This document shows, piece by piece, positions 16,739 through 25,895 of a stretch of 48,553 bases of DNA. Both the position numbers and the translations under genes were made by a program. The notes under the pieces were generated by a model, which was not told where the DNA came from, searched no databases, and worked only from the letters and a program-made list of their open reading frames with translations. The DNA comes from an uncultured Chloroflexota bacterium (GTDB lineage: Bacteria; Chloroflexota; Anaerolineae; Aggregatilineales; Phototrophicaceae): assembly GCA_937988705.1 (NCBI GenBank), contig CALKIA010000690.1, positions 1-48,553 of the forward strand, written 5' to 3'. How positions within the stretch are numbered: the stretch's first letter is position 1; each line of letters opens with the position of its first letter.

Positions 16739-17686
16739 GTGATACTAGTCACGGGCGGAACCGGGTTTATCGGACGGCATGTAGTCACGTGCTTGATGGC
16801 TAGGGGCTACCATGTGCGTTTGCTGCTGCCTGAACATCGTGCCCAGAAGCTGCCCTGGGAAAATCCGCCGGAAATTGTGACGGGCAGCATCCTTGACGAA
16901 GAAGCGCTGTTCAAAGCGGTGACCGGGGTCCATGTCGTCATTCACCTCGAAAACGCCTTGTGGTGGGGGCGGCGGCGCGAACTCGAACGCATTGAATTGG
17001 CTGGAACCCGTCAGTTGATCACGGCGGCGCGGGCGGCGCGGGTGGGGCGTATCATCACGGTGAGCCAGCTGGGGGCATCCCCATCGACGGCCTACACGCT
17101 GCTGCGGGTCAAAGGGCAGGTCGAAGAGACCATCAAAGCGAGCGGCCTCGCGTATACGATTTTGCGCTCCGGGATTGTATTCGGCGAAGAAGATGCGTTC
17201 ATCAACCATATCATCATGCAAATGGCAGGAAACCCGTTGTTTTTCATGATGCCCGGTCGAGGTGAAATTGTGCTGCACCCGATCTACATTGATGATCTGG
17301 TCGATGCCATTGTCGCCAGCCTCGAAACCGTGGATGTTGTGGATACGATGGTGGAGATTGGTGGTGCGGAATACATTACGTTGTCTGACCTCCTGCGCAC
17401 GATTATGCGCGTATCCGGCAAGCAACGCATGGTCATCAGCGTACCGCCGTACGCGCTTCGCTGGCTGACTGCCGTCGTTGACCGGATTCTGCCGCGTTCG
17501 TTGATGACATCCCAGTGGCTGGATATTCTGGCGACGAATCGGACGGCGCGGTTAGGGACAGCGTTTCAGTATTTCGGCATTCATCCCCGACGTTTGGAAG
17601 ATACTTTGCTGACTTATATCCCCAAACGACATTACGCGCTGGATATGCTGCGTTATTCATTGCGCCGCCGTCCACGTGTTCTTTGA
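16739..17686 (+). CDS. Atypical short-chain dehydrogenase/reductase (NAD-dependent epimerase-like, NmrA/NDUFA9 type)
   Basis: A 315-residue protein with an N-terminal Rossmann motif VTGGTGFIG (about residues 4-12) and the SDR strand order, but the Tyr-x-x-x-Lys catalytic pair is not in standard form (Tyr and Lys are six apart in YTLLRVK). That places it with atypical SDRs such as NmrA or the NDUFA9-like group, which often bind NAD(P) without classical catalysis. The C-terminus is basic (RYSLRRRPR). Start GTG 16739 has GGAGG at 16725-16729 and lies downstream of the predicted promoter. The next gene starts 13 nt after its stop. Function unknown. Confidence 0.87.
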   Translation: MILVTGGTGFIGRHVVTCLMARGYHVRLLLPEHRAQKLPWENPPEIVTGSILDEEALFKAVTGVHVVIHLENALWWGRRRELERIELAGTRQLITAARAARVGRIITVSQLGASPSTAYTLLRVKGQVEETIKASGLAYTILRSGIVFGEEDAFINHIIMQMAGNPLFFMMPGRGEIVLHPIYIDDLVDAIVASLETVDVVDTMVEIGGAEYITLSDLLRTIMRVSGKQRMVISVPPYALRWLTAVVDRILPRSLMTSQWLDILATNRTARLGTAFQYFGIHPRRLEDTLLTYIPKRHYALDMLRYSLRRRPRVL

Positions 17687-17699
17687 GAAAGGTGGTTGC

Positions 17700-18602
17700 A
17701 TGGCAAGTCGAGAAATCGAGATTCGACCGCTGCACGCACTCTCGGAGATGCGGGCGGCGGTCGATTTACAGAAGATCTACTGGGGCAACGACATCGAGTC
17801 GGTGATCCCCGCGCACATGTTGTTTTCGTTAGCCAATCACGGCGGACATGTGCTGGCCGCCTTTGACGGCGACCGCATGGTTGGTGTGCTGGTCGGTTTT
17901 CTGGGCACGAATATGGAAGAGTCTGACCGTCCGGCGATGGCCAACCTGCAAATCGTCTCGAAACGCATGGTTGTTCTGCCCGAATATCGCGGCGGCGGGA
18001 TTGGCTATCGCCTCAAGCGGGCGCAGCGCAGTCTGGCGATCACTCAGGGGATCCGGTTGGTCGTGTGGACGTTCGATCCGCTGCTCTCGGCCAATGCGCA
18101 CCTGAACATTCGCAAACTGTGTGCCATCAGCCACCAGTATCTTCAAGACTACTACGGCATCGGGAGCGAAGGCGGCTTAGCCAAGCTGGGATCATCAGAT
18201 CGTCTGTTGGTCGAATGGTGGGTGACAAATCGCCGCGTGGAAGAACGCCTGTATGGGCGACGTGCCGACCTCAGCCTCGCGCATTACTTCGAAGCCGAAA
18301 CGCCGATTCTCAATCCGACGATTGTGCTGCCGAACGGATTTGTCACGCCGCCGGCTGAGGTGCTGCGCCCGACGGGCAGCCTCGCGCTGCTGGAAATTCC
18401 GACGAATACCCCGGTCATTGAAACTGCCGACCCCGATCTGCACCACACATGGCGGCTGCATATCCGTGAACAGTTCCAGTACCTGTTCGAGCGCGGGTTC
18501 ATCGTGACCGACTTCCTCCACGATCAGCATGAGGGGCGCGAACGTGCTTTCTACCTGTTGAGCTACAACGGGCCACAATTTGAATCCTTTTCGATGAGCT
18601 AA
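17700..18602 (+). CDS. GNAT-family acyltransferase (COG3375-like), partner of the racemase
   Basis: A 300-residue protein. Residues about 5-150 form a GNAT acyl-CoA transferase domain with a substrate-proximal strand (MVGVLVGFLG, about 60-69) and the CoA-pyrophosphate loop VLPEYRGGGIGYRLK (about 92-106). The remaining half is typical of the COG3375 group. These proteins are commonly encoded beside MenC/N-acylamino-acid racemase genes, as here (10 nt gap to the next start). In Geobacillus, a GNAT succinyltransferase and an N-succinylamino-acid racemase work in D-amino acid conversion; the same pathway here is inference. ATG 17700 follows AAAGGTGG; an in-frame GTG at 17676 is less likely. Confidence 0.85.
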   Translation: MASREIEIRPLHALSEMRAAVDLQKIYWGNDIESVIPAHMLFSLANHGGHVLAAFDGDRMVGVLVGFLGTNMEESDRPAMANLQIVSKRMVVLPEYRGGGIGYRLKRAQRSLAITQGIRLVVWTFDPLLSANAHLNIRKLCAISHQYLQDYYGIGSEGGLAKLGSSDRLLVEWWVTNRRVEERLYGRRADLSLAHYFEAETPILNPTIVLPNGFVTPPAEVLRPTGSLALLEIPTNTPVIETADPDLHHTWRLHIREQFQYLFERGFIVTDFLHDQHEGRERAFYLLSYNGPQFESFSMS

Positions 18603-18612
18603 GGCCTTAACC

Positions 18613-19770
18613 ATGTCACGCGCGATCACAGTTAAAGATATTCAGCTATTCCCAGTAGCGATGCCCTTTGTCGAAAATCTCCGCACGAGTTTTGGCGAAG
18701 AACCGTTCAAAACAGCGATCATCGCTGCGTTGCACACCGATGAAGGTTTTACGGGGTGGGGCGAATGTGGTGCCGAGATTCATCCCGGCTACAGTTACGA
18801 GACCATGGGCACGGCTATGCACGTGTTGAGCGAATTCCTCGCCCCCGCGTTGCTGGGCAAGCGTATCAGCGATGCGACCGATGTCCCGGCGCTGCTGAGC
18901 GCAACCCGTGGACATCCGATGGCGAAGCACGCCGTCGAATCAGCAGTCTGGGACGCGCTGGCGCAGGCGAACGGCCAGTCGCTCGCGCAAGCGTTCGCCG
19001 CGCATTTGCCCGCTGGTCACGCCTCCCGCGGTTACGCCAATGTAGGCGTGAGCATCGGCATCAAGCCGACGGTCGAGGAGACGATTAGTGTCATCTCCAA
19101 GCGCGTTGGTGAGGGTTATGGGCGCATCAAGCTGAAGATTGAGCCGGGTTGGGATGTGGAATTGGCGCGGGGCGTGCGCCAGATATTCCCTGACATCCTG
19201 CTGATGCTGGATGCCAACAGCGCGTATACGCTGGCGGACGCCGAACACCTCAAGCAAATGGACGAGTTCAACCTGCTGATGCTGGAACAGCCGCTCGGCC
19301 ACGACGACATCTATGAACACAGCAAATTGCAGCCGCAGATGACCACGCGCATTTGCCTCGACGAGAGCATTCTCTCGGCGGATGATACCCGGATGGCGCT
19401 CGAACTGGGCGCGTGCAAGATCATCAACCTGAAGCCAGCCCGGGTGAGCGGTTACGCCGAGAGCCTTGAAATTTACAAGGTGTGTGTGGAACACAACACA
19501 CCGCTGTGGATCGGTGGACTGATGGAGACGGGCATCGGGCGTGCGGCGAATGTCGCCTTTGCGTCGCTGCCGGGGGTTACGCTTCCATGCGATATTTCTG
19601 CCACCAGCCGCTACTATGCACAGGATTTGAGCGAACCTCCGTTTGAACTCCAGCCGGGCAGTCGTCTCAATGTACCAACTGGCTTGGGCATTGGCGTCGA
19701 CGTGCATGAAGATCGCGTGCAAGCCGCTGCTGCGCTGTGGCGTGAGCAGTACCCATATCAGCACAGTTAG
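18613..19770 (+). CDS. menC: Enolase-superfamily o-succinylbenzoate synthase/N-acylamino-acid racemase
   Basis: A 385-residue muconate-lactonizing-type enolase-superfamily enzyme. All catalytic residues are visible: the KxK pair K173/K175 (IKLKIEPGW), metal ligands D200, E225 (LEQPL) and D250 (LDES), and the opposite-face Lys K274 (INLKPARVSG). This family contains both OSBS (menaquinone step) and N-succinylamino-acid racemase, and many members do both. Pairing with a GNAT acyltransferase and the absence of other men genes in the window favour racemase function; the symbol marks family membership only. Length and motifs are normal. Confidence 0.9.
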   Translation: MSRAITVKDIQLFPVAMPFVENLRTSFGEEPFKTAIIAALHTDEGFTGWGECGAEIHPGYSYETMGTAMHVLSEFLAPALLGKRISDATDVPALLSATRGHPMAKHAVESAVWDALAQANGQSLAQAFAAHLPAGHASRGYANVGVSIGIKPTVEETISVISKRVGEGYGRIKLKIEPGWDVELARGVRQIFPDILLMLDANSAYTLADAEHLKQMDEFNLLMLEQPLGHDDIYEHSKLQPQMTTRICLDESILSADDTRMALELGACKIINLKPARVSGYAESLEIYKVCVEHNTPLWIGGLMETGIGRAANVAFASLPGVTLPCDISATSRYYAQDLSEPPFELQPGSRLNVPTGLGIGVDVHEDRVQAAAALWREQYPYQHS

Positions 19771-19788
19771 TTAGAGTAGGGGGCTTCG

Positions 19789-20367
19789 ATGGTCGATACG
19801 CACATCACCGAAGGGCTGATGACGATTGAGGAATTCATCGAACAGTACGACCAACAGCCATTTGAGATCATTGACGGGGAGCGTAAACTCTTGAGCCCGA
19901 CGATGGCTGACCATGGGGATGTTCAGTCGAATCTGCTGACTGCGCTCATTGGTTTTATTGCGGCACGTAAAATTGGCAAAGTCTATGTGGATACACCCTT
20001 TGTCCTGACGCACGAACGGCAGTGGGTGAAAGGGTCGCGCGTACCCGATCTCATGTATTTCGTGTCCGCGCGACTTGCGGCCTACAAGTCGGCAGACTCT
20101 GATTACGGTCACAAACCGTTTGTTTTGGTGCCGGATCTGGCAGTTGAAATTGTCTCACCCACCGATAGCTACTCGCAGGTTACCCAGAAGATTAAAGCCT
20201 ATCTGAAGGATGGTGTGCGTCTGGTCTGGGTGTTTGATTTGGAACGCAAAGTTGTTCAGATCTATCAGGCAGATCACACAGAGATTGAAGTGCAGGGTGA
20301 TGGCCTACTCACGGGTGGCGACGTAATCCCCGGATTTGAAGTTACCGTCAACAGTCTATTCGAATAA
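19789..20367 (+). CDS. Uma2 family protein (DUF820, PD-(D/E)XK nuclease fold)
   Basis: A 192-residue protein of the Uma2 restriction-endonuclease-fold family, abundant in cyanobacteria and Chloroflexota. The core is seen in FEIIDGERKLLSPT (about residues 25-38), VPDLMYF (about 85-91), DLAVEIVSPTDSY (about 117-129, acidic active-site residues) and KIKAYLKDGVRLVWVFD (about 134-150). Biological roles of Uma2 proteins are not established. It starts 19 nt after the racemase gene with a GTAGGGGG ribosome site, and is followed closely by proC. Confidence 0.9.
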   Translation: MVDTHITEGLMTIEEFIEQYDQQPFEIIDGERKLLSPTMADHGDVQSNLLTALIGFIAARKIGKVYVDTPFVLTHERQWVKGSRVPDLMYFVSARLAAYKSADSDYGHKPFVLVPDLAVEIVSPTDSYSQVTQKIKAYLKDGVRLVWVFDLERKVVQIYQADHTEIEVQGDGLLTGGDVIPGFEVTVNSLFE

Positions 20368-20380
20368 GGAGACAAGCAGC

Positions 20381-21229
20381 GTGCCGTTACAGGACAAACG
20401 CATCGCATTCATCGGCAGTGGGGTTATGGCCGAGGCCATGATCAACGGCTTGATCACCCAGAAATTGCTGACAGGCGCGCAGATCTCGGCGGCTGACCCG
20501 CGCGAAGATCGCGGCGCGGAGTTGGTCAACCGCTACGGATTGCGCTTCAGCACCGATAACGCGACGGTCGTCGAAAACGCGGATATCATCGTGATTTCGA
20601 CCAAGCCGCAGGTGGTGGGGCAGGTCTTCCACTCGCTGAATGGAAAGGGTAGCCGCGCCAGCATGGTGCTCAGCATTCTGGCAGGTGTCAAAATTGGTGC
20701 GCTGGCCGAAGGCCTGTTCAACCCGAATATCGTTCGTGCGATGCCGAATACCCCCGCGCAGATCGGCGAAGGGATCACCGTGTGGACAGCAACGCCAGAA
20801 GTTCCCGACGGCAGCCGCGACGAAGCGCGCGCGCTGCTCGGTGCGCTCGGCGAAGAGATGTACGTCGACGATGAGAAGTTTCTTGACATGGCGACGGCGC
20901 TCAGCGGCACTGGGCCAGCGTATGTGTTTCTGTTTATGGAAGCACTGATCGATGCGGGCGTGCATATGGGCTTTTCGCGCCGAGACGCCGAACGTCTGGT
21001 ACTGAAAACGGTGCGCGGATCGGTCGATTATGCCATGCATTCCGGCCTGCACCCGGCGCAGTTGCGCAATCAGGTGACCAGCCCCGGCGGCACATCCGCC
21101 GAAGCAATCTACCAGCTTGAGAAGGGTGGTTTGCGGACCGTAATTTCACGGGCGGTGTGGGCGGCGTTCCAACGATCGGTCGCATTGGGCAAGGGCCAGA
21201 AGCGAAAAGAGGAGAGTGAAGATGAGTAA
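20381..21229 (+). CDS. proC: Pyrroline-5-carboxylate reductase (ProC)
   Basis: The 282-residue enzyme reduces 1-pyrroline-5-carboxylate to proline with NAD(P)H. It has the N-terminal IAFIGSGVMAEAMI Rossmann motif (about residues 8-21), RAMPNTPAQIGEG (about 117-129) and the C-terminal signature with SGTGPAYVFLFMEAL (about 173-187) and TSPGGTSAEAI (about 231-241). GTG 20381 was chosen for its AAGGAGA site about 8 nt upstream and for the family N-terminus. The C-terminus carries a charged tail of about 15 residues (KGQKRKEESEDE). Its stop codon overlaps a 16-codon reading frame. Confidence 0.96.
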   Translation: MPLQDKRIAFIGSGVMAEAMINGLITQKLLTGAQISAADPREDRGAELVNRYGLRFSTDNATVVENADIIVISTKPQVVGQVFHSLNGKGSRASMVLSILAGVKIGALAEGLFNPNIVRAMPNTPAQIGEGITVWTATPEVPDGSRDEARALLGALGEEMYVDDEKFLDMATALSGTGPAYVFLFMEALIDAGVHMGFSRRDAERLVLKTVRGSVDYAMHSGLHPAQLRNQVTSPGGTSAEAIYQLEKGGLRTVISRAVWAAFQRSVALGKGQKRKEESEDE

Positions 21230-21272
21230 ATTAACAGATGAGCGTTTTGTGCGCACGGTCGTAATATGCTGA
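21222..21272 (+). CDS. 16-codon mini-ORF or gene remnant after proC
   Basis: ATG 21222 overlaps the proC stop (ATGAGTAA), has a strong purine-rich Shine-Dalgarno (GAGGAG ending at 21214) at proper spacing, and opens a frame that stops after 16 codons at TGA 21270-21272. It looks like the start of a real cistron that is truncated, or a short leader peptide before the atp promoter. The product resembles nothing I know. Confidence 0.3.
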   Translation: MSKLTDERFVRTVVIC

Positions 21273-21279
21273 TCTTCGT

Positions 21280-21297
21280 TTGTGAAAAAGTGGACAG
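21280..21297. promoter_or_regulatory. Possible Rex-like operator overlapping the atp promoter -35
   Basis: TTGTGAA followed by 4 nt and TGGACAG matches the first half of the canonical Rex site TTGTGAA-N4-TTCACAA exactly and the second half at 4 of 7 positions. It overlaps the -35 hexamer of the atpA promoter, where a repressor would block polymerase. A better site lies in front of rex itself. Confidence 0.3.
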
Positions 21298-21319
21298 GTA
21301 GCACTGGATAAGGTAGAAT
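21291..21319 (+). promoter_or_regulatory. Promoter of the atpAGDC operon
   Basis: TGGACA (21291-21296), a 17-nt spacer and TAGAAT (21314-21319) form a near-consensus sigma-70 type promoter. The leader to ATG 21423 is about 95 nt. Confidence 0.75.
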
Positions 21320-21422
21320 TACAGCATTACGTTTTCGCACAGCGTTACATAAATCTTACGGTTGGTCTTTCTGACGCTCTGCGCGTTTGAATGCATCGTT
21401 TATCTCTATCGAGGAGACCCAG

Positions 21423-22940
21423 ATGGCGGACATCTCCAGCAATATGTTTGAGTCCCTGCTGAAGCAAGTGCAAGACTATACCCCTGAGATCGAAGCGGTC
21501 GAGGTCGGGTATGTTGAAGAAATTGGCGACGGCATCGCGCGCGTCGCTGGTTTGCGCAATATCCGCTATAGCGAACTGGTTCGCTTTAGCAATGGCGTCG
21601 CCGGGATCGCGTTCAACCTGGAACGTGATAACGTCGGTATCATCATCATGGGCGATTATGACACCATCAATGAAGGTGACGAAGTCCGCCCGCTCGGTCG
21701 TATCGCTTCGGTGCCGGTGGGCATGGGTCTCGTCGGTCGCGTCGTGAACGCGCTCGGTGAACCGGTTGACGGTCGCGGTCCCATCAGCGAAACGGCCGGC
21801 AAGACGGAATACTACAACGTCGAACGCATCGCCCCCGGTGTTATGCAGCGCCAGAACGTGAACCGCCCGGTGCAAACCGGTATCGTCGCCATCGATTCGA
21901 TGACGCCGATTGGACGTGGTCAGCGTGAGCTGATCATTGGTGACCGTCAGACCGGCAAGACGGCGATTGCTATTGACACGATCATCAACCAGAAGGGCAA
22001 GGACCTCTACTGCATCTATGTCGCCATCGGCAAACGGCGCGGTGAAATCGCCCGTCTGGTGGCGCTGCTCGAAGAAAATGGCGCGATGGAATACACGACC
22101 ATCGTCGTGGCGACCGCCTCGGAAGCGGCAGCTCTCCAGTACATCGCCCCGTATGCTGGCTGCGCGATTGGCGAGTGGTTCATGGAAAACGGTAAGGACG
22201 CGCTGATCGTGTATGACGATCTGTCGAAGCACGCGTGGGCGTACCGTCAGGTATCCCTACTGATGCGTCGTCCTCCGGGTCGTGAAGCGTACCCCGGCGA
22301 CGTGTTCTATCTACACAGCCGTTTGCTCGAGCGCGCGGCGCAGTTGTCGCAGGCGCGTGGCGGCGGCAGCTTGACCGCACTTCCAGTCATCGAAACGCTG
22401 CTCGGCGACGTGTCGGCCTACGTGCCGACGAACGTGATTTCGATTACGGACGGCCAGATTTTCCTTGAAACTGAACTCTTCAACGCGGGTCAACGTCCTG
22501 CGATCAACGTCGGTATCAGCGTGAGCCGCGTTGGTGGTGACGCCCAGACCAAAGCGATGAAGCGCGTCGCTGGTGGTTTGCGCCTCGATCTCGCGCAGTT
22601 CCGGTCGTTGGCAGCCTTCGCCCAGTTCGGTTCTGATCTCGACAAAGCGACGCAGCGTCAGCTCGATCGTGGTCTGCGCCTGACCGAACTGCTCAAGCAG
22701 CCGCAGTATCAGCCGCTGTCGCTGTCCGACCAAGTGGCCGTATTGTTCGCTGGTACGCGTGGTCTGCTGGACTCCGTGCCGGTGGAGCGCGTGAAGGAAT
22801 GGCAGGTTGCCTGGCAGCGGGCTTATCACAGCCAGTATGCCGCCGTTGCTGACTTCATTGAATCCACCAAGACCCTGCCCGAAGAGCAGGAAAAGGCACT
22901 GCGGAGCGCCATCGAACAGTTTACCGCCAGCTGGAGTTAA
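21423..22940 (+). CDS. atpA: ATP synthase F1 subunit alpha
   Basis: The 505-residue alpha subunit, the regulatory nucleotide-binding partner in the F1 hexamer. The P-loop GDRQTGKT lies at 173-180, and the alpha-type segments AIDSMTPIGRGQRELIIG and SKHAWAYRQVSLLMRRPPGREAYPGD are present. ATG 21423 follows GAGGAG; an in-frame start 12 codons upstream is not needed. It begins an operon with atpG, atpD and atpC. No atpB, atpE, atpF or atpH lies upstream; proC does. Confidence 0.98.
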   Translation: MADISSNMFESLLKQVQDYTPEIEAVEVGYVEEIGDGIARVAGLRNIRYSELVRFSNGVAGIAFNLERDNVGIIIMGDYDTINEGDEVRPLGRIASVPVGMGLVGRVVNALGEPVDGRGPISETAGKTEYYNVERIAPGVMQRQNVNRPVQTGIVAIDSMTPIGRGQRELIIGDRQTGKTAIAIDTIINQKGKDLYCIYVAIGKRRGEIARLVALLEENGAMEYTTIVVATASEAAALQYIAPYAGCAIGEWFMENGKDALIVYDDLSKHAWAYRQVSLLMRRPPGREAYPGDVFYLHSRLLERAAQLSQARGGGSLTALPVIETLLGDVSAYVPTNVISITDGQIFLETELFNAGQRPAINVGISVSRVGGDAQTKAMKRVAGGLRLDLAQFRSLAAFAQFGSDLDKATQRQLDRGLRLTELLKQPQYQPLSLSDQVAVLFAGTRGLLDSVPVERVKEWQVAWQRAYHSQYAAVADFIESTKTLPEEQEKALRSAIEQFTASWS

Positions 22941-22943
22941 CCT

Positions 22944-23900
22944 ATGGCAACCGCACGCGAAGTAAAGAAACGTATTCGCAGTGTGAAAAACATTGGGCAG
23001 ATCACACGCGCGCTTGAGGCGGTTTCCGCTTCGAGAGTGCGTAAGGCGCAAGCTCGTGTGCTTGCCAGCCGCGCCTTCGCTGAAAAAGCGTGGGAAATTC
23101 TGCTCAATGTGCAAAACTCGATGACGGGGACGTCACTGCATCCCCTGTTGACCGCGCGTTCCGAAGTCAAGAACACGATGGTGATCCTCATCACCTCAGA
23201 TCGTGGGCTGGCCGGGGCGTTCAACACAAACATCTTGCGCGTGGCGCGGCGCTTTGAAGAACGGTTGGGCACACCGGCGCGCTTTGTGACGATCGGTCGC
23301 AAGGGCCGTGACTCGCTCATCCGCGTCCGCGAAAACGTCGTGGCGGAGTTCTCCAACCCCGCCGAAACGACGTTGGCACAGATTTCGCCAATTGTGCGGC
23401 TCGCCACCGAAGAATTCCTGAATGGCACGGTCGATGAAGTATTCATTGCCTACACCGACTTTGTGAACCTGCTGACTCAGCGTCCGCGCGTGACGCGCCT
23501 GCTCCCGCTCTCGCCGTATGAGACGGACGATCAGGTGGTCGCGGAATTGATCAAGAATGCGCCGCATGTTTCGAGTGGGGCGGCGGACTACGAGTACGAA
23601 CCAAGCGCCACCGCGATTCTTGATGAAATTGTTCCGCGCTTCACGCTGCTGCAAATGTATCAGGCGATTCTGGAAAGCCAGGCGAGTGAACATTCAGCGC
23701 GCATGGTCGCCATGCGCAATGCGTCGGACAATGCGTCGACGCTGGTCGAAGACCTCACACTGGTCTACAACAAGGCGCGTCAGGCAGGCATCACGAGCGA
23801 AATCCTCGATATTGTGGGCGGCGCAGAGGCGCTGCAAAATTCGATTGACAAGCTGGCTGGGAATATTGAAGCGGATCTCGCGGCACACGCGGTGGTCTAG
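22944..23900 (+). CDS. atpG: ATP synthase F1 subunit gamma
   Basis: A 318-residue rotor shaft subunit. It has the N-terminal coiled-coil helix (VKKRIRSVKNIGQITRALE, about residues 7-25), the central Rossmann-like domain with ITSDRGLAGAFN (about 79-90), and the C-terminal helix (MVAMRNASDNA). The usual family end (ITSEILDIVGGAEAL) is followed by about 26 extra residues, so the protein is longer than the typical 285-290. It starts 3 nt after atpA. Confidence 0.97.
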   Translation: MATAREVKKRIRSVKNIGQITRALEAVSASRVRKAQARVLASRAFAEKAWEILLNVQNSMTGTSLHPLLTARSEVKNTMVILITSDRGLAGAFNTNILRVARRFEERLGTPARFVTIGRKGRDSLIRVRENVVAEFSNPAETTLAQISPIVRLATEEFLNGTVDEVFIAYTDFVNLLTQRPRVTRLLPLSPYETDDQVVAELIKNAPHVSSGAADYEYEPSATAILDEIVPRFTLLQMYQAILESQASEHSARMVAMRNASDNASTLVEDLTLVYNKARQAGITSEILDIVGGAEALQNSIDKLAGNIEADLAAHAVV

Positions 23901-23922
23901 CGGCAGGACTGGGGAGATATAG

Positions 23923-25329
<1,407 letters not shown>

Positions 25330-25333
25330 ACTG

Positions 25334-25789
25334 ATGCCAATCGCGGTCGAGGTTGTCACGCAGGAAAAAGTGGTCTTCTCCGAGCCGGAAGCCGATATGG
25401 TGCTTGTTCCAGCGGCGGAAGGCGAAATGGGCGTGCTGCCGCGGCATGCGCCCGTCCTGACCACGCTCACCTTCGGTGAGTTGATCATCCGCAAGGGGCG
25501 CGCCGAAGAACGCTTCGCCATCTACGGCGGCGTGGTCGATGTGCGTCCGGATAAGGTCGTTGTCCTCGCTGACCTGGCCGAATCGTCGTATGAAATTGAC
25601 GAGGCGGCGATGGAAGCGGCGCGAGCCAACGCGGCCAAGATGCTGCAAGAAGGCGTTCCGCCCGAAGAAAATCGCGCGGCGGCCCTGGCGCTGCGGCGCG
25701 CTGAACTGGCGCTGAAGATTCAGCGTAAGGTGCAGTCACGTGGATCGACGGTGATGCGCATCATCGAAGATACGGGCGAAAACGACTAG
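25334..25789 (+). CDS. atpC: ATP synthase F1 subunit epsilon
   Basis: A 151-residue subunit that couples the rotor and can inhibit ATP hydrolysis. The N-terminal beta-sandwich has GEMGVLPRHAPVLT (about residues 33-46), and a C-terminal two-helix region (about 88-140) is present, so the inhibitory helices are retained. It is the last gene of the operon and is followed by a strong terminator. Confidence 0.95.
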   Translation: MPIAVEVVTQEKVVFSEPEADMVLVPAAEGEMGVLPRHAPVLTTLTFGELIIRKGRAEERFAIYGGVVDVRPDKVVVLADLAESSYEIDEAAMEAARANAAKMLQEGVPPEENRAAALALRRAELALKIQRKVQSRGSTVMRIIEDTGEND

Positions 25790-25811
25790 ACTTTCTCCGT
25801 AACCAGACATG

Positions 25812-25847
25812 CGCCCGATGGGAGTTTTCCCATCGGGCGTTTTGTTT
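25812..25847 (+). terminator. Intrinsic terminator of the atp operon
   Basis: An 11-bp GC-rich perfect stem (25812-25822 with 25829-25839), 6-nt loop and a TTTTGTTTT tract. It ends 23-58 nt after the atpC stop. Confidence 0.92.
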
Positions 25848-25856
25848 TGCTATAAT
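25848..25856 (+). promoter_or_regulatory. Extended -10 promoter of mreB
   Basis: TGCTATAAT (TG at 25848-25849, TATAAT at 25851-25856) abuts the T-tract of the atp terminator. A -35 at standard spacing would lie inside the hairpin's right arm and is poor, so the extended -10 is probably the main determinant. Confidence 0.6.
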
Positions 25857-25895
25857 ACATCCCCGATCACCGCGCTAGAACCAGTAAGGGTCGCT

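Noticed and set aside
19789..20367. Uma2 protein as part of a restriction-modification or defence system.
   Set aside because: It stands alone between a racemase gene and proC, with no methyltransferase or other defence gene nearby.
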